Of a stretch of 31,656 nt of DNA, positions 24,401 through 31,656 are shown piece after piece. The stretch is from the NCBI GenBank assembly GCA_946482615.1, contig CAMLSF010000025.1, positions 1 through 31,656 on the forward strand. The letters are read 5' to 3'. The notes under the pieces were generated by a model. The model did not search any database and was not told the origin of the DNA. It saw nothing but the letters and a program-made list of their open reading frames with translations. Both the position numbers and the translations under genes were made by a program. This DNA comes from an uncultured Chromatiaceae bacterium. Lineage in GTDB: Bacteria; Pseudomonadota; Gammaproteobacteria; Enterobacterales; Alteromonadaceae. Each line of letters starts with the position of its first letter. Position 1 is the stretch's first letter.

Positions 24401-26886
24401 TGCAGGAGGCCGGAGTCTCGGTTAGTCAGATATTTACTCATTCGGGACTAGTGGCAGTTGAAGCAGGGGGCGGTACTAAGCGGGCGATTTCGGTACTCGC
24501 TGCCAATAAACTGGTCGACTACGCTGTACCCAGTTTCCAGCGACAGACTTTATCGACCTATCCCAATGACCCCAATTTCCAGGCCTTATGGGGACTGGAG
24601 AATCAGGGGCAGACGGTTAATGACATCACCAGTCTGCCGGATCAGGATATCAATGCGCCTGAAGGCTGGGATCTGCGCACCGATGCCAGCAACGTGGTGG
24701 TGGCTGTATTAGACGACAGTTTTTATACCGCACACCCGGACTTACAAGCCAACGTCTGGCTGAACCCGACAGAGATTGCCGACAACGGCATAGATGATGA
24801 CAACAATGGTTATGTCGATGATATGCATGGGGTCAGCACATCTATTGTCACAGGCGGCCACTACACTGGCAACTCCAGCCATGCCACTGCTGTGGCCGGT
24901 ATTATAGGTGCTGTAGGTAACAATGGTATTGGCACGGCCGGGGTTGCCTGGAAAGTTCAACTGATGAATCTGGCAGGTCTGGATGATATAGGTACAGTGA
25001 TCAATGATGTCGGCGTAGTCCGCGCCATTGACTACCTGATTGATACCAAACAACGTTTACAGTTGCCCAGAGTAGTGCTGAATATGAGCTGGGGTGGCAG
25101 CCAATATAGCCCGGCGCTGGATGATGCGCTGCAAGCAGCACAAGCCGCGGGTATTTTAATTGTCGCAGCAGCAGGTAATGGCCCAGAGTTCAATGTGGAT
25201 AAGCAACCAAATTATCCGGGCAATTTGCCGCTGGATGCGATGGTCACTGTAGGCGGCTACGATCATAGTGCTGAAAAGGTTTCCTCCTATAGTGCTTACG
25301 GTTGCCATAATGTTGATTTGGCTGCACCTGGCAGTGACAGTTATAGTCTGGGTAATGAATTTGAGCACTACTGGACCAGCAATGGCACCTCTATGGCCTC
25401 CGCCTATATTGCCGGAGCCGCGGCCTTGTTATGGGAAGAACATCCTTATGCAACAGCGCTGGATATTAAATCCGCTTTGTTGCACGGTGCTCAGGCTACC
25501 CCCTGGTTGGCCACCTTAAATCAGACTGGTGGTCGTTTCCGGTTGGATCAGGCCTTTGCAGCAGGCATTACCAAACCAGCAGTGTGGCAGATAGCGCCTT
25601 ACACTGCAGCGCCGGGTAAAGTGGTGACATTGCGTGGTCAAAACTTTGGCCAGACACCAGGTAGCGTGAAGCTGAAGGATTTACAAACAGGCGCCGAAGT
25701 GCAGGCTGAAGTCCGCAGTTGGAAAACCAATGAAGTGGAAATTCAACTGCCTTATGACATCCCCTACAGCGACAGGGCCGCTATTGTCAGCACTGCTTCA
25801 GGCGAGTCCAACCCCAGCTGCTTGCTGGTATCGGAAAATGCCTACAGCATAGGTGAAATGGCTCGGGGCCGTCATGATGCCGCTTATGCTCAGGTGGGAG
25901 AGGATTTGTGGATCTTTGGTGGGGAAATCTGGGCCTACAACAGCTATGGCGCTACTTATACCAACAGCGTTGAACGCTTTAATGTGAGCAGCCGTACCAG
26001 CACTGCCAGTAACAAAGTGACTATGCCCAAAGCCTTATTTGGCGCAAGGGCAGCGGCTATTGGCAGCAAAATTTATATAGTGGGTGGAGTGACCAATTTG
26101 GGTTTCGATCGCTGGAACGTGGAGAACAGCCTGCTAATTTTTGACACTGAAACCCAAAACTGGACCGAAGGTGCGACATTACCTGTAGCTCTGACACAAG
26201 CTGGGGTAGTGGCTGTTGATGGCAAAATCTACGTTTTTGGTGGCAACATTGGCAACTATCCAGGCAATATCGCATCAGGACAGAGTTATATCTATGACCC
26301 GGCCAGCGATAGCTGGAGTCAGGGAGCTGATTTACCCATCCCGGTGATCGATCCAGGTGTGGATGTTGACCCTAAAACTGGTATCGTCACGCTACTGGGG
26401 GGCTTTGTTGTCGCTGATTTATATGCAGACCCTTCTGCTGTACCAAATCTGCAGCTGTTCGACCCAGTCAGCCTGAGCTGGAGCATGGGGCCATCGATGC
26501 AACGCCCCCGCTACGGTATGGGTGTGCTGCGCCATGGTGACACTCTTGTTGCTGTCAGTGGTTATGGTGCGTCAACTCAGGAAAAAACCTGGGACCATGC
26601 AGAAACCCTGATCGATGGCCAATGGCAACTGACCACCCGTATAGGCATGGAGCTGGGCGATGCTGCTGTAGCTAAAGGAACTGAAGAAGGCTTTGTGTTG
26701 GGGGGCATCAACAAAACTTATGGTGGTGACCGGTTGATTTGGGCCTTCCCGCTGGAACGTGCTCAGCCAGTTGCACCAGCCCCGACACCTCAACCTGTGC
26801 CTGAACCTGCACCAGTCAAAAGCTCAGGTGGAAGCATGGGGTTTGTTGTGATGCTGCTGGCACTGCTAAGACTGCGCCGCAGGTAA
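21472..26886 (+). CDS. Double S8 subtilisin polyprotein (two S8-TIG-Kelch proteases fused head to tail)
   Basis: One frame of 1804 codons encodes two complete exported proteases. Half 1: signal peptide (about 1-26), short propeptide, S8 domain with D180, H235 and S402 (GSSFAA) but Asp334 where the oxyanion Asn is expected (SAGD), a TIG/IPT domain (about 463-545), Kelch repeats (about 550-850), linker, and SSGAAG (887-892) with helix and RRRR (904-907). Immediately after comes LQLAVQAALGLATISGSVQA (908-927), a signal-peptide-like helix with an AxA-type end. Half 2: S8 domain with D1081, H1137, N1236 and S1307 (GTSMAS), TIG (about 1368-1455), Kelch (about 1460-1760), Pro-rich linker, and SSGGS with helix and RLRRR. 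GGAGG precedes the start, which overlaps the M36 stop. No start codon with a ribosome site exists at the join, so two proteins can arise only by processing. Confidence 0.92.
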   Translation: MNPINTISAAFITAGLMLAPAAMAAAALPLGLSAYDAKTDEASFATSEIIVKLAQPQLLQKNKSADASLLAATNQAGARIKKLLPRLGMAILETDQPMAQVMDKLQRTGAVSYATPSHGHKPMGQLLPNDTIFGQQSGLHTSDEYSLITGKPPVPDADINAPEAWDIRTDASDVLIAIIDTGINYKDIELADNIWVNPGEIAGNSLDDDNNGYVDDVHGINAVTGSSDPMDVFVHGTYVANVIANKGNNGLGSAGVVWKTKLLGLMAYDQRSGRIYDAALLESLEYVLALKEAHQLKQVIINISFGSTSYSEALKDALTTVQNAGVLMVASAGDYNLNNDLIPFYPASYELDAMVSVASSDPVRGGKGKNSSWGCGSVDLTAPGENTVFSWTGVSYIQSGSSFAAAMATGVAALTWAEHPEWSWREVKDALMASSKPMSGLEGLSVSQGIVQADKALMYSGTTPSIWGQTPTIGLPGDEVRIKGRHFGNSAGVVRLHGQDETALDILSWKDDEILAKLPEDTSFGSKGLVVSTAEGSSSGQACYLVSASARPVAQLHTPRSDAAVAAVGEDIWVFGGLAYSGTTATVEKFNPATAEVTSNSGWVMPTAVMGASSGVINNKVYIAGGAGFSYNVQDKVQIFNPVDQSWSEGAAAPHAFFLAASAVYQDKLYVFGGLTSFLNKVLLPTAISDAVMVYDPAKDSWSELQAMPTSLYGAAAVADPQGNGIILTGGRHGADEGSLPQNQASRFNPQDGSWTPLAAMKAGRYLHQMVADDAQVYSLLGQSPGGANDAGELFKNAAWQPAVKVDVGLYEAGATALGGSGYLLGGIGQFSDSGILTTTFSPNILQYALVSPLTPATGGEQGGSGNGPVTGQPGSGQPQTPSAQTSSGAAGTLLLPLLALAWRRRRLQLAVQAALGLATISGSVQAETTTPAADTVASMESHQPKTLLVKFADPQLVATFSAGTDAKVNQQINQVLQEAGVSVSQIFTHSGLVAVEAGGGTKRAISVLAANKLVDYAVPSFQRQTLSTYPNDPNFQALWGLENQGQTVNDITSLPDQDINAPEGWDLRTDASNVVVAVLDDSFYTAHPDLQANVWLNPTEIADNGIDDDNNGYVDDMHGVSTSIVTGGHYTGNSSHATAVAGIIGAVGNNGIGTAGVAWKVQLMNLAGLDDIGTVINDVGVVRAIDYLIDTKQRLQLPRVVLNMSWGGSQYSPALDDALQAAQAAGILIVAAAGNGPEFNVDKQPNYPGNLPLDAMVTVGGYDHSAEKVSSYSAYGCHNVDLAAPGSDSYSLGNEFEHYWTSNGTSMASAYIAGAAALLWEEHPYATALDIKSALLHGAQATPWLATLNQTGGRFRLDQAFAAGITKPAVWQIAPYTAAPGKVVTLRGQNFGQTPGSVKLKDLQTGAEVQAEVRSWKTNEVEIQLPYDIPYSDRAAIVSTASGESNPSCLLVSENAYSIGEMARGRHDAAYAQVGEDLWIFGGEIWAYNSYGATYTNSVERFNVSSRTSTASNKVTMPKALFGARAAAIGSKIYIVGGVTNLGFDRWNVENSLLIFDTETQNWTEGATLPVALTQAGVVAVDGKIYVFGGNIGNYPGNIASGQSYIYDPASDSWSQGADLPIPVIDPGVDVDPKTGIVTLLGGFVVADLYADPSAVPNLQLFDPVSLSWSMGPSMQRPRYGMGVLRHGDTLVAVSGYGASTQEKTWDHAETLIDGQWQLTTRIGMELGDAAVAKGTEEGFVLGGINKTYGGDRLIWAFPLERAQPVAPAPTPQPVPEPAPVKSSGGSMGFVVMLLALLRLRRR

Positions 26887-26904
26887 TTCCGTGTCATAAG
26901 ACTA

Positions 26905-26934
26905 AATGGCCAGTATCAAGCTGGCCGTTTTTTT
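26905..26934 (+). terminator. Rho-independent terminator ending protease unit 1
   Basis: The 6-bp stem GGCCAG/CTGGCC (26908-26913 with 26921-26926, loop TATCAAG) is followed by G and seven T, 20 bases after the polyprotein stop. Confidence 0.9.
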
Positions 26935-26991
26935 ACCCAATAAACAGGCAAAACCGGACATGGCTCCCAGCCTTATCCGGGCATTTTGCGT

Positions 26992-27033
26992 CTGGCTGGA
27001 TGAGCAAACAAAGGCAGGCAGTGCGGCTGGTAA
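26992..27033 (+). pseudogene. Fossil of the 3' end of the M2 peptidase gene
   Basis: CTGGCTGGATGAGCAAA through the TAA at 27031-27033 matches the end of the M2 gene (16445-16487) with a few changes and one base lost, which shifts the frame. No other part of M2 is here. It marks where the tandem duplication joined unit 1 to unit 2. Confidence 0.8.
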
Positions 27034-27052
27034 CCACCTCAACAAGCTAGTC

Positions 27053-27084
27053 AAAAGCGCGGTTAATCACCGCGCTTTTTTTTT
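27053..27084 (+). terminator. Duplicate terminator at the start of unit 2
   Basis: An 11-bp stem (27053-27063 with 27069-27079, loop TAATC) runs into nine T. It differs from the copy at 16507 by one loop base. It backs up the unit 1 terminator at 26905. Confidence 0.9.
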
Positions 27085-27294
27085 GCTTAGAGCACAAACA
27101 AAAAAGGTACAGAACAATAATGGATCACCTTAAAGCACGTGAAATAAATTCACTTAAGTATTCTATTAATTAGAAAGATATGCACTATATCAAGAATAAA
27201 AACACTTGAAAGACATTCACATAACACACTGTTTTTAATTAATAATTACAAATAAACACAATCTAACCTCATAGCTGCCTACAGGCTGATTCTG

Positions 27295-27345
27295 GTGACA
27301 GTTTAATAACAGGCAAGTGATAGATTAGTGAAATTTGATTGACTT
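27295..27345 (+). promoter_or_regulatory. Five heptamers at 11-bp spacing, PhoB/OmpR-type operator, copy 2
   Basis: GTGACAG (27295), ATAACAG (27306), GTGATAG (27317), GTGAAAT (27328) and TTGACTT (27339) keep the exact 11-base period of unit 1. The block 27286-27343 matches 16736-16793 at 57 of 58 positions while flanking DNA has diverged. Confidence 0.55.
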
Positions 27346-27367
27346 CTGTATATCGAAACATTTAGAT
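27339..27367 (+). promoter_or_regulatory. Promoter of protease unit 2
   Basis: TTGACT (27339-27344), 17 bases, TTAGAT (27362-27367), with the same spacing as in unit 1 and an unrelated spacer sequence. Confidence 0.6.
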
Positions 27368-27391
27368 GGCTAGACTTGTGAACGTGCAAAT

Positions 27392-27425
27392 ATCAGCCAC
27401 TTTTTGTCGCAAAAAAGCGGCTGAT
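27392..27425 (+). promoter_or_regulatory. Leader hairpin, unit 2
   Basis: ATCAGCC-A-CTTTTT pairs with AAAAAG-C-GGCTGAT across the loop GTCGCA: 13 base pairs with one A/C mismatch. It lies about 20 bases after the expected transcription start. No T-run follows, so it is more likely an mRNA stability or regulatory element than a terminator. Confidence 0.5.
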
Positions 27426-27540
27426 TTGTATCACAATAACGATTTTCCGGTACCGCCAAAGTACCTGAAACTCAATTTTGCCGAATCGCTGAAACAGATA
27501 AACAGCGAACCGCAACCATAACAATTTAAGGGAAACTATT

Positions 27541-30500
27541 ATGCGTAGCGCCACACCTATGCTGCTAAGCGCACTGCTTTGTACAGTCGCCAGTAGCAGC
27601 TTTGCCGCACTGCCAGAGAACTTTGATTACAACATGCTGACCAAAAGTATACGTAAACAAAGCGGGCAACAGTCTAATCATGCCCACAGCCCTATTCAAC
27701 GCGATTTACCTGACTTCAACGGCTATCCATCTCATTTTGATCAGCAATTGGGAACAGCTACTTTTTTATGGCCCACAAATGGTAGCGCAACCAGATTCAC
27801 AGATAATAAAACAGAAATAAAATCTAAAGAACTATTTAAAAAAACAGCAAAAACAACAATTAAAGAACAAGCATCGACTCTTGGAATAAATATTGATAGC
27901 GCAAGCAATGCAAAGTTATTTGAACTGCATGATACTGGGAAGGGCCCTGTTATCGCGCGTTTTCAACAAATGCATAATGGCCTTGAGGTATTTGGCCGTC
28001 AGTTAAATCTGTTGATGGACAGGCAAGCCAATACCAAAGCCATTTCAGGCTATTTTGCGAAAACCCCGGTTTCTGCAGCAGGCCCAAACTCAGTTACTGA
28101 ATTTGAACTAAAGGAACTGGATGCCTTTGCCAAAGCCTTTCGTGATCTGACAGGAACAGAGTTAAAGCAACAACTGACGCCTTTGCCGGATCAACATGGC
28201 TATAAGCGTTTTGCTCCTGTTGCCGGTGACTACAACTGGGCCATTTTTGGCGAACCCCGGATTAAAGCCTTGTACTTTGCCGTGCATGAAACCAATCAGT
28301 TGATCCCGGCTTATCAGATTGATCTGATGACCTATAACGCAGCCGACAAAGACGAACGGATTTTTGGTTACATAGTGGCGGCCGACACAGGCAAAGTACT
28401 GGTGCGGAAGAATATGGTGAACGAAGTCGCCACCAGCTACAGAGTGTGGGCTGACGAACATGGTGTGCCACTGGACAGTCCGTTAGGCAATGAGGTTCTG
28501 CCTGCTGTATCAAGGGATCCGGCTCAGGCACCGGCCCGCACTGCAGCCCCTACCCGTCTGGTGACACTGGACCATGGTCCTATCAGCACCAATGACCCCT
28601 GGTTAGATGAAGGTGCCACTGAAACCAAAGGCAACAACGTCGAAGCCTTTTTAGATTTAGCAGGATATGATGGCTACGACCCGATTTTAGGTGACCTCAG
28701 ACCTAAAGTCACCACAGCCGGAGTCTTTGACTACGATATTATCGCCGATGCAGACCCGCATACTGCTGCTGCAAAAAATGGCGCAGCAGTTAACCTGTTT
28801 TATGTCATTAACTGGTTGCATGACGATTGGTATGACAATGGCTTTAATGAAGCTGCAGGTAATGCCCAGTTTAATAACTATGATAGAGGGGGCTTTGATT
28901 TAGACCCGATCTGGGCTCATGGTCAGGATAGTAGTGGCCGCAATAATGCCAACATGGCAACTCCACCTGATGGTATCAGACCCAGAATGCAAATGTATTT
29001 GTGGGACGGTGAGTTAGAAGGGGCTGTTGAAGTGCTTAGCCCGGCTGATCTGGGCTCGTTCAGCTTTGGTCCGGCTCATTTTGGCCCTGCCAGTTTCGAT
29101 CTTGAAGCTGCTGTGGCGCTGGCTGATGATGGTACTGACACAGCGTCTGATGCCTGCCAGCCGCTGCAAAACACTGCTGAAGTTGCCGGAAAAATAGTAC
29201 TGGCAGACCGGGGTAGCTGTGATTTTGTGGTGAAAAGTATGAACGTTCAGCAAGCCGGTGGTCTGGCCATGCTGATTGCGGATAATATCACCCAGGAAGC
29301 TGCCCCCACTATGGGCGGCAACAACCTGAAAATTACCATTCCTAATATGTCTATGACATTGGCTGATGCCAACATCGTCAAAGATGCCATGCAATCAGGT
29401 GAAGTGCAGCTACGGATGCACAGAGTCGGCCATGATATAGACGGTACTATAGACACTGGTATTGTCACCCATGAATTTTTTCATTATGTCAGCAACAGGC
29501 TGGTTGCCAACTCTTATGGTTTGCTAACAAAACAATCTGGCGCTATGGGTGAAGGCTGGAGTGATTTTGCCGCTTTATTGGCTTCAGTGCGGGAAGAAGA
29601 TAGGCTGGTCGCAGGTAATGATCGTTATCAGGGCCCTTATGGTTTGGGCCAGTATGCGTTAAATGACAATTACTTCGGTATCCGCCGTGCGCCTTATTCG
29701 ACGGACCTTGCAGTTTACCCCATGACATTCCGCCATATGCAGGATGGCATAGCCTTACCAGATTCGGCACCATTGGCTTATGGCCAGGATGGGCAATACA
29801 ACTCTGAAGTGCATTATTCAGGCGAAATCTGGGCCAATATTTTATGGGAGTTTTATGCCAGTCTGCTGAATGACCCACGTTATAACTTCGAGCAGGCCAG
29901 AGAGAAGATGCAAAGTTATCTGATTGCCAGTTTGAAGCTCACCCCGGTTTACCCCACCTTTATTGAAGCCCGCAATGCGATATTAGCTGTAGTGGCCGCT
30001 ACAGATGAAGCTGATTTTAAACTGGCAGCCGAGGCCTTTGCCAAGCGTGGTATGGGGGTGCTGGCGCAAGGCCCGGATCGTTACAGCAGCAATAATGCTG
30101 GCATAGTTGAAAGTTATGTTGGAGTAGCCGCTGCCTACAGAGTGGAGTCCAGCAGTGTTGATTTCAATTATGACGATGGCACTCAGGGTTTCTGCAGCAA
30201 GGATGGAATTTTAGATGCAGGCGAGACTGCTGGTTTAAAAGTCAAACTCGCCACCTTTGGTACGCAACGGTTGGATCAACCACTCAAAGCCACTTTAAGC
30301 TCTAACGCTGATATCAGTTTTAAAGATAATGGCAGTGTCAGCTTTGCTGTGCCAGGCATAGACAGCAACTACGAAACAACTCTGAATACCAGCTTTAAGC
30401 TCAATTCAGCTGCTGTTTCAGAGAAAGTGGATTTAACCCTGACCTTTGAACCCATCACAGATTCGGCAGTGAATGTGGTGCAACATGAGCCCTTGACCTG

Positions 30501-31608
30501 GAGCTACTTTGTTAACTTTGATGTAGCGCCGACCAGAGCCAGTGATGATATGGAAGATAAAGCAGCCTCAACTATTGACTGGGCTGCAAGTGCGTCCAGC
30601 CAAAGTGGTGTTACGCCATGGAGCTTAACAGAAGACGACACAGGCAATAGCCTTTGGTTTGTTGCCGGAACTTCTGCGTCAACAAAAATGACCTTAACCA
30701 GCCCGGAACTTAAGGTGAGCGAGGACGAAGATTTAGTTATTGGCTTTGATCATTGGTATGACTTTGAATACATACCACAGTACGAAGGTGATACCACTGG
30801 TTATGATGGCGGCATTCTGGAGATTAGTATTGATGGTGGCGCCTTTGTTAACGTGATTTGGGCAGGCGGCACTTTTGAGGCTGGTGGCTATAACGGCAAT
30901 ATCCAGGCTCTTGGCGGCGATCCTGGTTTTATTGGCAGAACCAATCCAGACCAGCAATTACAACAAACCATTCTGAACTTTGGTAAAACTCATGCGGGTA
31001 AAACAATTCGCTTCCGCTTTGCCCAAGTGTCAGACTCCAGCGGTGCAAAAACAGGCTGGATGGTCGATAACTTTACCCCTTCAGGCGTGACCAATTTACC
31101 ATTTAGCACAGCGACAGCTAATGCTGCGGGTTGTGATCCCAGAGCTCTGTTTGTAGATGCAGGTCAGGATCAAAAAGTCAAAGAACACAATGGCAATAAA
31201 ACCCCAACCAAAGTGCAGTTAACAGGTCAGTTAAAACATCAGGAGGGCCCACAAGGCTTTAGTTCAAACTGGGTGCAGATCACAGGCCCGGAAGTGGCAC
31301 TGACCACAGCCACCAGCTTAACCACAGAGTTTGATGCACCTAATGTCACTGCCGACACCTTACTGCAATTCAGACTGGAAGCCAGTGGTAAAGGGGTGAA
31401 AGCAGAAGACATAGTCAACGTCACCATCGAAGCTGTAGCCGAGCCTGTTGCACCAGCTCCTGAACCAGAGCCCGCACCAGAGCAAAAAAGCAGTGGTGCT
31501 ATCCAGTTGTTTAGTGTGTTCTCAACCTTAGCGCTGTTGCTTGTTCGTCGCTCCCGCTTTGCTGTATCCACAGCTAAAACTACTAAAAATTCTGAGGTGG
31601 CAAAATGA
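27541..31608 (+). CDS. Exported M36 (fungalysin-like) metalloprotease, unit 2
   Basis: The 1355-residue product is a paralogue of the unit 1 M36 protease with the same domain order. It has a signal peptide (about 1-22, SSSFA), FTP propeptide with ELHDTGKGPVIARFQQ, the catalytic domain, a PA insert (about 535-628, KIVLADRGSCDFVVK), zinc site H644-E645-F-F-H648 with E671 in GEGWSDF, jelly-roll-like and PKD/Ig-like domains, and a Pro/Glu-rich linker. The tail SSGAIQLFSVFSTLALLLVRRSR is a degenerate GlyGly-CTERM signal followed by about 15 hydrophilic residues that overlap the next gene's ribosome site. AAGGGA lies before ATG 27541. The stop overlaps the next start (ATGA), as in unit 1. It differs most from unit 1 in the propeptide linker (about residues 40-110). 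Confidence 0.93.
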   Translation: MRSATPMLLSALLCTVASSSFAALPENFDYNMLTKSIRKQSGQQSNHAHSPIQRDLPDFNGYPSHFDQQLGTATFLWPTNGSATRFTDNKTEIKSKELFKKTAKTTIKEQASTLGINIDSASNAKLFELHDTGKGPVIARFQQMHNGLEVFGRQLNLLMDRQANTKAISGYFAKTPVSAAGPNSVTEFELKELDAFAKAFRDLTGTELKQQLTPLPDQHGYKRFAPVAGDYNWAIFGEPRIKALYFAVHETNQLIPAYQIDLMTYNAADKDERIFGYIVAADTGKVLVRKNMVNEVATSYRVWADEHGVPLDSPLGNEVLPAVSRDPAQAPARTAAPTRLVTLDHGPISTNDPWLDEGATETKGNNVEAFLDLAGYDGYDPILGDLRPKVTTAGVFDYDIIADADPHTAAAKNGAAVNLFYVINWLHDDWYDNGFNEAAGNAQFNNYDRGGFDLDPIWAHGQDSSGRNNANMATPPDGIRPRMQMYLWDGELEGAVEVLSPADLGSFSFGPAHFGPASFDLEAAVALADDGTDTASDACQPLQNTAEVAGKIVLADRGSCDFVVKSMNVQQAGGLAMLIADNITQEAAPTMGGNNLKITIPNMSMTLADANIVKDAMQSGEVQLRMHRVGHDIDGTIDTGIVTHEFFHYVSNRLVANSYGLLTKQSGAMGEGWSDFAALLASVREEDRLVAGNDRYQGPYGLGQYALNDNYFGIRRAPYSTDLAVYPMTFRHMQDGIALPDSAPLAYGQDGQYNSEVHYSGEIWANILWEFYASLLNDPRYNFEQAREKMQSYLIASLKLTPVYPTFIEARNAILAVVAATDEADFKLAAEAFAKRGMGVLAQGPDRYSSNNAGIVESYVGVAAAYRVESSSVDFNYDDGTQGFCSKDGILDAGETAGLKVKLATFGTQRLDQPLKATLSSNADISFKDNGSVSFAVPGIDSNYETTLNTSFKLNSAAVSEKVDLTLTFEPITDSAVNVVQHEPLTWSYFVNFDVAPTRASDDMEDKAASTIDWAASASSQSGVTPWSLTEDDTGNSLWFVAGTSASTKMTLTSPELKVSEDEDLVIGFDHWYDFEYIPQYEGDTTGYDGGILEISIDGGAFVNVIWAGGTFEAGGYNGNIQALGGDPGFIGRTNPDQQLQQTILNFGKTHAGKTIRFRFAQVSDSSGAKTGWMVDNFTPSGVTNLPFSTATANAAGCDPRALFVDAGQDQKVKEHNGNKTPTKVQLTGQLKHQEGPQGFSSNWVQITGPEVALTTATSLTTEFDAPNVTADTLLQFRLEASGKGVKAEDIVNVTIEAVAEPVAPAPEPEPAPEQKSSGAIQLFSVFSTLALLLVRRSRFAVSTAKTTKNSEVAK

Positions 31609-31656
31609 GCCGTTTTCATTTAATTCATAGCTTGTTATTTGGCCTGGCAACCACTG
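31605..31656 (+). CDS. Start of the next protease-unit gene, cut by the window edge
   Basis: ATG 31605 overlaps the M36 stop by four bases and follows GAGGTGG. The 17 visible codons (MSRFHLIHSLLFGLATT) look like the start of a signal peptide. By analogy with unit 1 it should be an S8 subtilisin gene; this is prediction by position only. Confidence 0.65.
   Translation, partial: MSRFHLIHSLLFGLATT

Larger units (their letters stand above)
26992..27633 (+). repeat. Direct repeat, copy 2
   Basis: Partner of 16445-17082. It holds the M2 fossil, a second copy of the terminator, the operator and promoter block, the leader, and the intact start of the unit 2 M36 gene. The AT-rich gap 27085-27285 has a perfect dyad GTGAA-ATAAA-TTCAC at 27139-27153 and no gene. 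Confidence 0.85.

Noticed and set aside
26906..27133. 75-codon plus-strand ORF after the polyprotein
   Set aside because: It begins inside a terminator stem and runs through the M2 fossil and a second terminator; its sequence is explained by the duplication.
27286..27343. Insertion-sequence end or attachment site, given the near-identical repeat
   Set aside because: No transposase, terminal inverted repeats or target duplication; the block sits at the same place before both M36 units and fits a conserved promoter.

Overview
The window reads as chromosomal DNA from a marine or freshwater gammaproteobacterium of the Rheinheimera/Alteromonadales type. This is inferred from the PurT and TopB sequences, the BenE and GntR-FCD pair, and at least four exported proteins ending in a GlyGly-CTERM tail (Ser/Gly motif, hydrophobic helix, Arg cluster). 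That tail is the sorting signal of the rhombosortase/type II secretion route in this group. No tRNA, rRNA, CRISPR array, transposase or phage gene was seen.

Layout. (1) 1-1860: on the minus strand, the front part of a lipoprotein with an HELMH motif, which runs off the left edge. Next to it is a two-gene cassette of a bacteriocin-like peptide with a double-glycine-type leader and a 53-residue two-helix membrane protein that could be its immunity partner. (2) 1858-9004: purT (minus), a small cysteine-rich CWC protein (plus), and a tightly overlapping minus-strand operon of response regulator, YaiO-type outer-membrane protein, HEAT-repeat membrane protein and family 2 glycosyltransferase, which looks like a polysaccharide synthesis/export unit. 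A BenE transporter with a GntR-FCD regulator follows, with a perfect 16-bp palindrome in front of benE as the likely operator. (3) 8995-16487: a periplasmic cyclophilin with a GlyGly-CTERM tail, topoisomerase III, a MASE1-CHASE-PAS histidine kinase, and an M2 (ACE-like) dipeptidyl carboxypeptidase lipoprotein.

(4) 16445 to the right edge is a tandemly duplicated exported-protease array and is the most unusual part. Each unit starts with a copy of the last ~40 bases of the M2 gene, its terminator and a conserved promoter region. It then has an M36 (fungalysin-like) metalloprotease whose stop codon overlaps the next start codon (ATGA). In unit 1 the next gene is one 1804-codon reading frame containing two complete S8 subtilisin-TIG-Kelch proteins head to tail. 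At the join, a GlyGly-CTERM-like helix, four arginines and a signal-peptide-like helix follow one another. It looks like a natural polyprotein that rhombosortase and signal peptidase could split into two proteases. Unit 2 begins the same way and is cut by the window edge after 17 codons of its downstream gene.

Both unit promoters keep a near-identical block containing five heptamers (consensus GTGACAG, reverse complement CTGTCAC) spaced exactly 11 bp apart, the last overlapping the -35. This resembles a PhoB/OmpR-family operator. Unit 1 also keeps a decayed 5' end of an M36 gene as a lysine-rich upstream reading frame that overlaps the real M36 start. All functional statements are inferred from sequence motifs and context; no database search was possible.
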